Shown piece after piece: positions 13,301 through 23,100 of a stretch of DNA of 64,000 bases (the first letter of the stretch is position 1; the number at the start of each line of letters is the position of its first letter). The notes under the pieces were generated by a model. It saw only the letters and a program-made list of their open reading frames with translations. It was not told where the DNA came from and did not search any database. Source of the stretch: Thaumatotibia leucotreta (Eukaryota; Arthropoda; Insecta; Lepidoptera; Tortricidae); assembly GCA_025490895.1 (NCBI GenBank), contig JALPQI010001018.1, positions 1 to 64,000 on the forward strand, read 5' to 3'. Both the position numbers and the translations under genes were made by a program.

Positions 13301-16300
13301 CCTTGGTTGTCCCGTTTTAGATCAATCCTTTGAAAGTTTTGTTGACTCTAAAATTCAAATTTTTAAAACAACATCACACCGTTTGGCCAAAATTAACATG
13401 CATTCAGCCTATACAATCATAAAGTACTGCCTTTTCGTCCCAAAACTCACATACATACTCCGCGCAACTCATCTTTGGAAATATCCCACCTTAGTATCAA
13501 AATTTGATTTTATAATAGAAGAAACAATCACATCCATATTCAATATCCATTTTGACCATAGATCATGGACCCAGGCCAGCCTTCCCATTAGGTTGGGCGG
13601 CATGGGTATCCGCCAAATTTCTTCTGTTGCCCTACCTGCGTTCTTGTCCTCGGTGCATGGTGCTCAAAGCCTTATAAATAAAATACTAGAACCTTCCATT
13701 GGATCCGTAGAAGCCGCACACTGCTCCGAGGCCAAGAACGTTTGGTCTATAACCTGTCCCAACACAGACCCGCCTGCCAATCTTTGTTCGCAGGGGCAGT
13801 GGGACGAGCCACTCTGTCGACTAGTACGGGATAACCTTTTAAACACGTCAACTAGTTCGACAGACCGAGCTCGTCTCCTTGCGACTGCGGAATGGGAGTC
13901 GGGTCTGTGGCTACATGCCCTACCCTCATCAAATATTGGTACTCTCCTTGACAATACCACATTTTGCCTGGCAGCTAGCTTACGTTTAGGGGCATCTACA
14001 AACCAACCACATCGCTGTCAGTGTGGCACAATGGTGGACACACTTGGCCACCATGGCCTTTCATGTGTCCGAAGCGCTGGAAGGATCCCCCGTCACGCCA
14101 GCATCAATGATGTTATCCGTCGCGCCCTTGTTAGCGCGAAAATACCGGCCGTCCTAGAGCCCAACGGTCTGGCCAGAGACGACGGCAAGAGGCCTGACGG
14201 AATGACGCTGGTGCCCTGGAGCATGGGCCGGCCGCTAGTTTGGGACGCCACCTGCGTTGACACTCTGGTGCCGTCCCATGTTTCGGTCACCGGCGTTGCT
14301 GCTGGCGCCGCGGCATCATTAGCCGAAAATCTCAAGCGCCGCAAATATGCTGCTTTAGGAACCAGCTACATATTTGCGGCGTTTGGTGTGGAGACCTTGG
14401 GGCCATGGGGGCCAAGTGCACATAGGCTTTTTAAAGATCTAGCGGCTCGCCTAATAGAGACCTCAGGCGACCAGAGGGCTGGCCAGTACCTTGCACAGCG
14501 TTTGAGTATAGCCATACAACGGGGGAATGCGGCCAGCCTTCTGGGTACCTTGCCCACTGACGGCGATTTAGGCCAAATTTTTTATTTATAGGTAGTTAAG
14601 TCCTTATATTGTTTGTTTTCATTTTATATCGTACTTTAATAATAAATAATCAAACAAAGGAAATGCGAATTGATTACGTAATATGCTCCTTTTTTTAGTT
14701 TATTATGCTACGCATCACACTCGCACTAGCATGCTTGCCAGAACGTGGCGGCTATGACGATAAACGATAAACACGGAACCATCAAAAGCTAATAGAAATC
14801 ATAATAAGTTACTACACCTACTAGAGACTAATCCTGGGAAGCAGACAAATTAAGCCCAATCCCTTCTAAGTATTTACAAAATATTAACCCAAAAAAATAT
14901 TGCTGATTCCGAAGCAAAATGTTAAGATGTGCAATTCTCAAAAAATATATACATTTAGATCAGGTCTTCGAAATTGATAAAAATTGGTAGGCTGGTCGAG
15001 TCAATGATACTGAGCAAGATCCACCACATTTGCCAAAATGTCCCAAAATGTTTGAATGAAACGTTCCTTCTTTGTTACCAAAACTGTATTGGAATCTAAA
15101 AATCTCTGTAACAAAACGAACGTTTCATAAAAACATTTTGGAAAATGTAGTGTAACTTATGCCGTGTGGCGACGGCAGTAAGAATACATTTGTCACCACC
15201 CCAACTCCTCCTTCGGGTGTCGTAAGAGTCGACTAAGGGATTGAAGTGTCACTTACCATTATTTGATAAAAGATTGATAATGGGCAGCAGCGTCATCATA
15301 GTGGACACATTACTGCGATCGCCAATCCGCTTGCCCAGCGTGACGATTATGGGCATTTACCTCCTAATGCGTCTATACGCATCGTTAATAGGAGAGGCCT
15401 ACGTCCAGCTGTGGACTATCATAAGCTGACGATGAGCGATGAGTGGAACTTGCTCAGCATCATTGAATCTATCAACCTGCCAATTTTTATCAATATTGAA
15501 GATGTGATTCAAATGAACAAACTTTTGCCCAGATAACACAAGCTTCAAAATTCTTCATCATCAGGGTGCTTAGACAAGTTGCCAATCGCTAACGCTTAAT
15601 CGTCAATCGTAAACGAAAGGCAACTAACTGTCTTTGTCGCATTAATTTTGAAAGAGTGACAGAAAGGGAAAACTACGATACGCTACTAAGCGTTAGCTAT
15701 TGGCAACTTGGCTTAAGCATCCTGGTCTTTATTACAATGCTGAAGACGATAAAAACACTTACAGAAGAATTGGATTACTCCCGTCGAAGGTATCCTTTTT
15801 GCAATGCTAAAAAACATGGGAATACTAACAAAAGTCGTGTTGGATTACTCCCATCCAAGGAAACCTTCCTATCTGGTCCTGCGGCAGCATGCCCGTCGTC
15901 ACAGGCAGACGGTCCATGGAGCATTTGATGTTGTGCCAGTCGTAACAGCTGCAGACTGAGAAATTATTGGCTACAGATTGGTCGTTTAATCTATCATTCA
16001 TGAAAGCAAAGTAATAAGCACAGAAAAAAGGGTTGGGTCAAAATTATTTTCGTTGTTTTCTTTCATACCACTCTGTCATGCTTTTAGTGGCTGTTTCGAC
16101 TCAGTATATAAAAAAATCCGACTCACTGGTATTTTTTTCGCGTTAGATTTTAATCCATACATGAGAATATGAAAACAAAACATCATCTCATACAAAAATC
16201 ACCACTGCGTCACGTTTTTTTATAAATAAATAAGACAACGAAAAGAATTTTGACCCATTTAACAAGAAGTTCTCATAAGTTGTGGCCTGCTAAAGCGAAC

Positions 16301-17084
16301 ACCGAAGTTTATAAATTTCGAGGATTTGTTTCTTAATTAAAAAATAGTGTGATAAAAATGTGTAGCAATTAAAAAGTGGTAACATTTTAATATTGAGCCA
16401 TTTCATTATATTAATTTGAATGGGGAGATACTACCGTATATCTCCTGTTATTTATAATGTCTGCACTTTCTTACCTGAATGTAAATTAAACTGAAATTTC
16501 AATATAAAACATTAAGTAGGTACTTATATTCAGTCATTCGAACGCATCAGTAATGTGATACAGCGAGGAAATAATAAATAAATAAATATCATGGTACATC
16601 TTACACAAATCGACCTAGTCCCACGGTAAGGTCAATTAAGGCTTGTGATGTGGGTACCAGGCGGCGATATATATATTAGATAGATACATATAGATACACA
16701 GCCACGACCAAGGAACAAATATTTATGATAAATAAATACACAAATAATGCCCTCGCCGGGATTTAAACCCGGAACCTCCAGCTTCGTAGACAGGGTCACT
16801 AGTGTCACTACCAACTAGGCTACGGAGGCTGACAACCAATTGCAAATGCCGCCAGCATCCTCTGTATAATGCCACAAGAGCCAATCTTAGATACACGTTA
16901 GGTTAGTTAGATTGAATTTATTATGTTTATAAATTGCACAGTTTTGGAAATAAAGGACTATAAAACAGTGCCTGTATATAATTGCAATTGGTCAAAAACT
17001 TAACTAGCAATACAATAACTTTTAAAATTGTTACTTACATGGTATGTACTGTACATACAACAACAACGTGACTACCATAACCAT
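4386..17084 (-). CDS. Catalytically dead S1 serine protease homologue, gene A
   Basis: Coding exons, all complement: 17039..17084, 15830..15955, 10908..11016, 10644..10801, 8877..8954, 8117..8199, 4899..5024, 4386..4484. They total 825 nt (274 aa). All introns are GT-AG with phases 1,1,2,1,1,0,0. Exon 1 is a signal peptide (MVMVVTLLLYVQYIP). The mature protein starts CSCYDWHNIKCSMDR and contains QIGRFPWMGVIQHDF (first strand). The catalytic-His region reads YALASADDM instead of the usual TAAHC, so His and its Cys are replaced by Asp-Asp. The Asp region reads YATTALVKL instead of NDIALLKL, so Asp is replaced by Thr. The next exon has PIMQICMPIKG. The Ser region is CFIDSGAVL, keeping Asp-Ser-Gly. 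The end is GFGVRGPTC...MEWIESHMPA. With no His or Asp it should not cleave peptides, and a secreted binding or regulatory role is inferred. Intron 2 holds a retrotransposon and intron 6 a 2.26 kb TIR element. Gene B shares every junction. Confidence 0.85.
5604..7866. mobile_element. 2.26 kb non-autonomous DNA transposon with 31-bp TIRs
   Basis: Begins ATATCGTCCATTAAATACAA... and ends with the exact inverse ...TTGTATTTAATGGACGATAT; the match runs about 31 bp through AAAGCGACACAA. There is no ORF of note. The right third contains two related blocks (about 7250-7410 and 7440-7600), each with TTTATTCAAAAC followed by ATAAATATGGC or its variant. It lies wholly inside intron 6 of gene A. The superfamily is not recognised and no clear target duplication is seen. 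Confidence 0.75.
7946..8081. mobile_element. Palindromic MITE family 3, copy 1
   Basis: AGGTGCATTCAGACCAAGCG...CTACGAAATTCGATCG is followed by its inverse, ending TTTTGGTCTGAATGCACCT, with TTAA at the right edge. Nearly the whole 136 bp folds on itself. Other copies are at 22285, 31437, 40890, 47387 and 47773 (half). It lies 36 bp from exon 6 of gene A. Confidence 0.8.
9128..9257. repeat. Inverted-repeat element
   Basis: CGTAAATTTCGAGGATTT is followed by its inverse AAATCCTCGAAATTTGCGG. The arms are separated by a further palindromic core (TCACTCCAACGAAGGC / GTCGTTAGAGTGAGAGA). Pieces of the same family occur at 4700-4880 and near 16300. It lies in intron 4 of gene A. Confidence 0.55.
9809..9892 (+). 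mobile_element. Penelope-like element terminal-repeat fragment
   Basis: GGGTAGTTTTGTACTTATTT, TTTTGATGGAGGTAG and CCTCCATTGTCAGTC match the right arm of the Penelope-like element at 50246-51274. It is truncated on both sides. Confidence 0.6.
11360..14660 (+). mobile_element. Restriction-like-endonuclease non-LTR retrotransposon
   Basis: A roughly 3.3 kb element inserted in intron 2 of gene A on the opposite strand. It has a leader from about 11360 (includes ACGCCGGTCTGGTTTTGACC), one long coding region and a short 3' end finishing in AATAATAAATAATCAAACAAA-type sequence. Protein domains place it in the early-branching non-LTR groups with a C-terminal PD-(D/E)XK endonuclease (R2/R4/NeSL/Hero type) rather than the APE-endonuclease groups. 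The clade cannot be fixed by eye. Exact ends and target duplication were not resolved. Confidence 0.8.
11707..14591 (+). pseudogene. Reverse transcriptase-endonuclease polyprotein, three frameshifts
   Basis: Reads through three frame changes near 11945, 12515 and 13170, with almost no internal stops otherwise. Order: an N-terminal C2H2 finger (CPECPNPKYFKG...HLTKIH); reverse transcriptase with SAGGLDGLTP, TKNDGGIRPIA, LLKVDVCNAFNS, GCQQGDPLGP and the catalytic WYLDDG (13090-13107); a thumb region; a zinc knuckle CQCGTMVDTLGHHGLSC; and an endonuclease motif KRPDGMTLVPW...GRPLVWD, i.e. PD followed 15 residues later by D. The fourth segment (from about 13173 to the stop at 14589-14591) is a single open frame. 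Such proteins nick target DNA and copy their RNA onto the nick. The frameshifts make this copy inactive, but the scarcity of stops implies recent decay. Confidence 0.85.
15163..15440 (+). mobile_element. LINE-tailed repeat family 1, near-complete copy
   Basis: Starts GCCGTGTGGCGACGGCAGTA, has GTGTCGTAAGAGTCGACTAAGG, CTGCGATCGCCAATCCGC and CCTCCTAATGCGTCTATACG, and ends GGCCTACGTCCAGCTGTGGAC. The end reads EAYVQQWTI in other copies, the C-terminus typical of an RTE-type LINE ORF. It behaves as a non-autonomous element using a LINE tail. The 62-codon ORF here is incidental. Confidence 0.75.
15562..15724. mobile_element. MITE family 2, copy 2
   Basis: CAGGGTGCTTAGACAAGTTG on the left and CAACTTGGCTTAAGCATCCTG on the right are inverted repeats. 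The 163-bp interior has CGCTAACGCTTAATCGTC and GATACGCTACTAAGCGTTAG. It sits in intron 2 of gene A, about 105 bp beyond exon 2. Confidence 0.8.
15763..15795 (-). pseudogene. Relic duplicate of gene A exon 2 end with intact donor
   Basis: TTGGATTACTCCCGTCGAAGG repeats the end of exon 2 (TTGGATTACTCCCATCCAAGG at 15840) 70 bp away. On the minus strand it encodes GVIQF and runs into CT|GTAAGTG, a better donor than the GTTAGTAT used by exon 2 itself. The rest of the exon is absent, so it is probably a local duplication relic in intron 2. Confidence 0.55.
16570..16833 (-). mobile_element. tRNA-derived SINE (family 4), full-length
   Basis: Read on the minus strand it starts TGTCAGCCTCCGTAGCCTAG (A box TAGCCTAGTTGG) and has the B box GGTTTAAATCC. 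It continues GGGCATTATTTGTGTATTTA and ends with GTGGGACTAGGTCGATTTG and an AT-rich tail. Copies are at 28731, 30795 and 60225. It lies in intron 1 of gene A. It is not a functional tRNA: only the two promoter boxes are preserved. Confidence 0.85.
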
Positions 17085-17846
17085 TTCTCCAAACGATATC
17101 ATTATCAAACACTATCACTTTTGATTTAAAGTAAACTATGACCTAAAATATATTGTACAACTGTACTTAAAGCCTTGATCTTTCACTTGTAAATATCTGT
17201 AACCGAAATTGAACTATTATTTTAAACTTGACTCAAATCACTTTTCCTTTGGTAATACGCAACATGACACCATAACGAAGGATAGTATTCACACGTCTGT
17301 TTCAAGTTTATAAAACGAATTTTGTCCGGAAGCTAATATTGACTAAAACTAAATTTCAGGAAATCAAAATAGTAACTTGCTTGGAATACATTTACTTCAA
17401 CATCCTATTGTATGGTAGCGTAAAGTGAAGTGTATGTCACCGATTGACGTTTAAATCAAGATAATTATACAAGCATATACAAGCAATATCGGTTTTATTC
17501 CGCTGCAAAGAGGTAAGTATTTTTTTAGGAAGTTTTTATTTCACTGAAATGTATTCTTCTTCGAAGCCTATGTCCAGTGCCGGATTTAGGGGGGGCAACC
17601 GGGGCTACAGCCCCGGGGCCTTCACGAAAGAGGGGCGCCCACAATAGATGAAAAAAAAAAAACAATTTCCAACTAGTAAACACTAGTAAATTTTTTTTTG
17701 AGTATTGAAAGTGTTCTACTCCGGGAACTGGATTTCAGCGAAACCATCAACGATTTTTTGGCGAAAAATGCTGCGATATCGTAAGATACCACGGTTCTAT
17801 CTACTTATACTTATAACGTATATCCTGCCATAAATCTATTTCCACC

Positions 17847-19770
17847 AGGCCCCAATTTCACCACGGCTACAATTGTAAGTTACATATGTAGAGCTACAAT
17901 TGTCAAGCGACAGGTGACATATTACAATTTTAAGAAATATTTTCTATAGAAATGCTTACAAATATGACAGGCATTTTGGTACAATTGTATGTATTACAAT
18001 TATGTTGTGAAACAAGAATTATTATTTTTAGTCGACATATTTGTAGAATTGTCGGTGAATCTTGACATGTGATTAAAGATGTGTCGGATTTGCGTGACAA
18101 TTGTAAGTAATTTTTCGTGGTTGATGTCGATACACGCGTACCTAGTTTAAAATGGCTTTCCATTCAAGTAGTAGTGACGCTGGTAGTGATAGTAACAGTG
18201 ATCTTGATGAATTCGCACAAATAAGAAGATATAAGGAAATAATTCATTTTGGCTTAAATATTCGTTATCAATAAAAAAATTATAGTAATAAAAATTACAG
18301 TAATAAATATTAGCTCTCTTCATTCATTGTAATGTATGAATAATGAAATATATTTTTTTGGTTTAACATTATTTTTCAATATAGTTGCTCAAAAATTGCT
18401 CTTTTTTTGGCTGTTTTGCAAGCTCAAAGGTCGTTTTTGCGCACTAGTGCTTTAACTTTTCCAATTTCAAAAATTTATAGTCGTTCCAATTCGTGCAACT
18501 TACCGAAGAGTTTTCATGTTACTTTACCAAGACGACTTAAAACTAAAAACCTACTGCTAATGCAAAACGATTAAAAATATTGATATTTTTTTTTATATTC
18601 AACATTGAAAAACATTTGTGAGAACGGAACGGTTTCGAACCGCCTGTCAAACTAGAGGCGTTTTTCTTAAATGCAAGCATGTTTGTTAAGTACCTACCTA
18701 CCTAAAAGCAACAATTTATTTTTGTTTTATACAATTTAAACATTTATATACCTACACAGATAATAATCAATCATGGTGTTACGAAAGTTATTAAAAGTGA
18801 AGATTTATACATTTAACTTGCTTTTTACATATAAATTATGTATTTCTAAATAAAAACATTTGAGTTCGTTGAATAGCAAAATCTATTACCCCTTAAATTA
18901 TGAATGCAAGTTTTGTAGCTAGAAAAACACCTTTTGTCCGTCACAATGTTCATTGTTAAAGTTACTACTCATAACTAAGTATTTTGTTTAAATTGTTTAT
19001 CATCTTTTAATTTTTTGCCACTGGTTAGAAAAACGTCGTTCGATGCACGCGCGGAAATGCTATTCTTCACTCGTCCAAAGTCTTGCCTCGTCTTTGGCTC
19101 GTGGATATCTCGGGACTCGTGAAATAATGACATACATACCTTCCGTACTAGCATCGAAATGTACTAATACAAGTTTAACACGAGCTCCAATTTTATTTTG
19201 TATCTGAACGATATTTTTTATTCCCGCTTTTTGGCCGCCTACTAGGCAGTATGACTTAGTGCTTTTGCCTATCCACAAGATGTAAAATTAAAAAAAATGG
19301 GGGCCTACTACGAAGGTTTCGTCATTCGACTACGAATCGACATATTTAATATCTATCTCTTTTTTCAGCAACGGAATGAAAGTGACGGATGTAATGAAGT
19401 TTAAATGTTCTAACTTACCCCGCAGTATGAAAATATGACCTGCGACTAAGCAAAGATACGGAAATATAAAAAGTTAGTTTTTCTCAATCTCGCAGCAAAA
19501 TCGCATATTGCTCACTAGTTTCAAGTAACAAAACTGCCATGCTCGAGCCTCTGAGGTGAAAATATAATTGATTGATGTTTTATGTAATTGTAAACACTTT
19601 TATGTAATTATATATTTGACACATTTTTCCCTCTGTTTACTCGTGACAATTGTGTTCTACAATTGTATTCTACAATTGTCGCACCAGTCATCGTGGTGAA
19701 ACCGATAAATCTACATATGTCAAATTTTGATACAATTGTCACACCTGTCAGCGTGGTGAAATTGGGGCCT
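17847..19770. mobile_element. PIF/Harbinger-like TIR element, decayed
   Basis: Left end AGGCCCCAATTTCACCACG and right end CGTGGTGAAATTGGGGCCT are perfect inverse ends about 1.92 kb apart. Sub-terminal ACAATTGT motifs are repeated many times inside both ends. The GGCCCC...TTTCACCA start is typical of PIF/Harbinger-group elements. The target duplication is unclear (flanking CCA and TGATGG). A short acidic ORF at 18152 may be a remnant of its coding region. It separates gene A from gene B. Confidence 0.7.
18152..18274 (+). pseudogene. 40-codon acidic ORF, possible transposase N-terminus
   Basis: Encodes MAFHSSSSDAGSDSNSDLDE followed by FAQIRRYKEIIHFG and a stop. A Ser/Asp-rich start followed by a basic stretch is common at the N-terminus of HARBI1-type transposases, and its place inside the element fits. 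No DDE catalytic region was found downstream. Identification is by composition only. Confidence 0.35.
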
Positions 19771-20007
19771 GATGGTCTCATAGATCAGCGCGTGCATCCA
19801 CAAGCCCCATGCTAAAACGAGCATTGTAACATCTACTTTTTTCCTTTTGAATATATTTCTTTTTCCTGCGCAAACTTACTACATTTTTTATTCCTTTCTC
19901 TTTCCATACTATGAATACATGCAACCATAGTAAATGGACTTAACTGAAGAAGAAAATTAATAAATATTTAAACAATTATCTCTGTAAGCTGTAATTTGTA
20001 TTTGCTA

Positions 20008-20013
20008 TTTATT
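20008..20013 (-). terminator. Candidate polyadenylation signal of gene B
   Basis: AATAAA on the minus strand, about 150 nt past the gene B stop. It is the nearest canonical signal. Cleavage cannot be confirmed from sequence. Confidence 0.35.
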
Positions 20014-20164
20014 TCTTAAAACTATAGTATGTTTCGTTGTTGTATTCTGGACATTTTTTCCGCAACTCGACATCAAACGTGCCTATTTTGCGCGGTCCCA
20101 ACGCTGACCCAATTTTGGAGGATCTAAGTCCTTCAAGTGGCCCAGTACATAGGGATACGGATAA

Positions 20165-23100
20165 CTAGATGAACGGCAATGTCTTATTCTTCACCACCGG
20201 AGCATAAACTGCATTACAGCACTGGTACAAGCAGTCTTCACACTGGTAGTAAGAGGCGGCTGCGATTTGCGCGTCTATCCATTCCATGTGGCTGTTCACA
20301 TCGATGAAGCGGGCTGGCGCGCCGCAGCCAGGTCCCCGGGAGCTGAAACCGAACTGTCAAACATTTGTGGGCTTGGGTCACACAGATTGTTTTTTTAATA
20401 GCCTGTTATTGCGTGTCCCACTGCTGGGCAAAGGCCTCCCCTCTCGTTTTCCATTCCGTCCTATTGTTGGCAAGTTCCCACCATTCTCCGCAGAACGCGT
20501 CCAAGTCGTCCCGCCATCTCCTTTTCGGTCTGCTTCTGCTCCGATGGCCACACAGATATTATTAAAAAAAATGGTATGAGTTAGGCTACTACAAATCTTT
20601 CCTGTGGACATGAATGTTAAGGGCTCTAGAGGCCTAATTTTCTAGGACGAATACAAACCGATAGGTGGCTTCTGGTTCTTAAGAATTATGTGGTTAAAAC
20701 CTAATATCTATGTACCAGAACCGTTACTTTCGCAATGTACATAGGAAAGATGTTTTAGCGAAAGCTCTTGCAAGTTAGTCATACTAATTACAGTGTGTAT
20801 CAACAACCTTTAGCAGTAGAAAAATGCGTCATATTTAAAAGATGTAGGCACGTATTGTTGATCGCTCATAGAAAATTTGAATTTGACGCTTTTTTCACTG
20901 CCTGAAGTCGTTACACAAAATTGAACAACGTAACACAAAAAATTGGACGTTAAATTAAAATTTGTTTTTATTTAAGGCCTCCAACTTTTTTGCAATTCTC
21001 CAGGCGATACGTGCGTATTTTAGTGATTAAGAGATATGGAATTTTCCAAAATCTGTTTGAAATTAGAGTTATATTAATTGAAGAATGATTACACCGTTAT
21101 ATCTCAGGATTTTCTAATACAGAAAGTACAGAAACATGGTGAAAATTTTTCTCACACTACTGCGACCGCCAACCCGCTTGCGCAGCGTGGCGATTATGGG
21201 CATTTACCTCCTATTATTCCTCCTAATGGCGTAAGAGTCGACTAAGGGATTGAAGCGTCACTAACCACTATTTGATAAAAGATTGATGATGGGCAGCAGC
21301 GTCATCATAGTGGACACATTGCTGCGATCGCTAATCCGCTTGCCCAGCGTGGCGATTATGGGCATTTACCTCCTAATGCGTCTATACGTATAGTTAATAG
21401 GAGAGGCCTACGTCCAGCAGTGGACTATCATAGACTGATTATGTGTGATTTCTCCTAATGCATCCATATGCATAGGTAATAGAAGAGGGCTTTGTCTAGC
21501 AGAGGACTGATAAAGGCTGATGATGTAGGTATGAATGTAGGTCTTGTAGGTATTAGGTATAGAAACAGCAGGGTGCTTAGACAAGTTACCAATCGCTAAC
21601 GCTTAATCGTCAATCGTAAACTGGTCGCACTAATATGAAAGAGTGACAGATAGAGAAAACTACGATACGCTAACTAAGGGTTAGTGATTGGCAACTTGGC
21701 TAAGCATCCAGCAGTGTTATTCACTAAGGAAACTGCCTTGCTGTCAGCGCTGTGTCAGCGCTGCGGCAGCGTCGAGCCTAAAAATGGTATTCACTAATCC
21801 TAATGTACTTTAAACGACACTAGTGCTCGGCAACGAATGCGGCGTGAGCTGGAACTACACTGCGTCGAGAGTTTGACGTTTAATGTACGAACTTCGTATT
21901 CTCTAACGAAAAACAGCGACGAACTCGCCCGCAACCTCGTTCACAGCCTCGATTCCTAATTTCAAATCAAACAGCTAGGATTTTAGACAAGGCTGTTTCG
22001 ACGTCGAGCTTGTTGCGAACGCAGCGTCGAATGTGTGAATAAGAGAATAGCATAGCAGGAAGGCTTAGTTAGCGCACAATCGCGAATCGAAAAATCATCT
22101 TACCAGTGTCCAATACATGTCGTATTCCCTTGAGATGAGCAGAGCTCCGCCGTCCCATACGCAAGCAGGTGGCGGTCCTACTGCGCAAAGCATGCTAGTT
22201 GGCATCATCAGCTTGTAGTCCAGCTAGCGGTAAAGGAAAATCTTTAGTATTGTGCCGGTATAGGACGTTTCCCATTTTGTGTAAAGGTGCATGCAGACCA
22301 AAAGAGCATTCGCTGTTCTATCCCCCACTCTACGAAATCAACGAATCACGTTTCGTGTAACGATCGAATTTCGTAGAGTAGGGGGTTAGAACAGCGAATG
22401 CTCTTTTGGTCTGCATGCACCTTAAGAATTATGCTCGAAGAACAGCGTGTGTATTTGATACCGGCGAATATTTTAATGGACTTATCGGACCTAGGGAACC
22501 TGTTTACATAAATTTCTTTAAGAAACCCCTTACCGCATACGAAGCCATATTATATGGCCGCTATAAAATTGAACTCTATTAATTGAAATTTCAATTTTTT
22601 TATTTATGCGGTAAGGGGTTAAGTTGTATATGGAGTTATGTAACAGATAGGTCAATAAATAAATATCTTCAGACGTCTTAGACAAATCGACCTTGTCCCA
22701 CGGTAAGGTCAATTAAAGTGATAGGTACCTCTGCTTTTTTATAAAATGTAAGACAATCGTCCTCACGAACTGGGCGCACTTTGATCACTTCTTTCCTCAA
22801 CTCCCCTTTTGCTGTAAAACGAAAAATATATTATATTTAGGTATAGAAGCGTTGGAGAGGGTTATGTTCAGGGTCTCTCATCATGATCGAAACAGAAATT
22901 AGGAGATCCCTAGACGAACAAAGTCACCGACACAGCCTTCCATTGGCTGAAGTGGCAATGGGCAAGCCACATTGCACACAGATCAGATGGTCGACTGGGT
23001 TTAATAGTATTCGAATGGACACCACGGTAGCATAGAATATCTATCCAGAAGATGGATAGATGACCTTATGAAAATCGCCGTGAGAAGCTGGATGAAGGGC

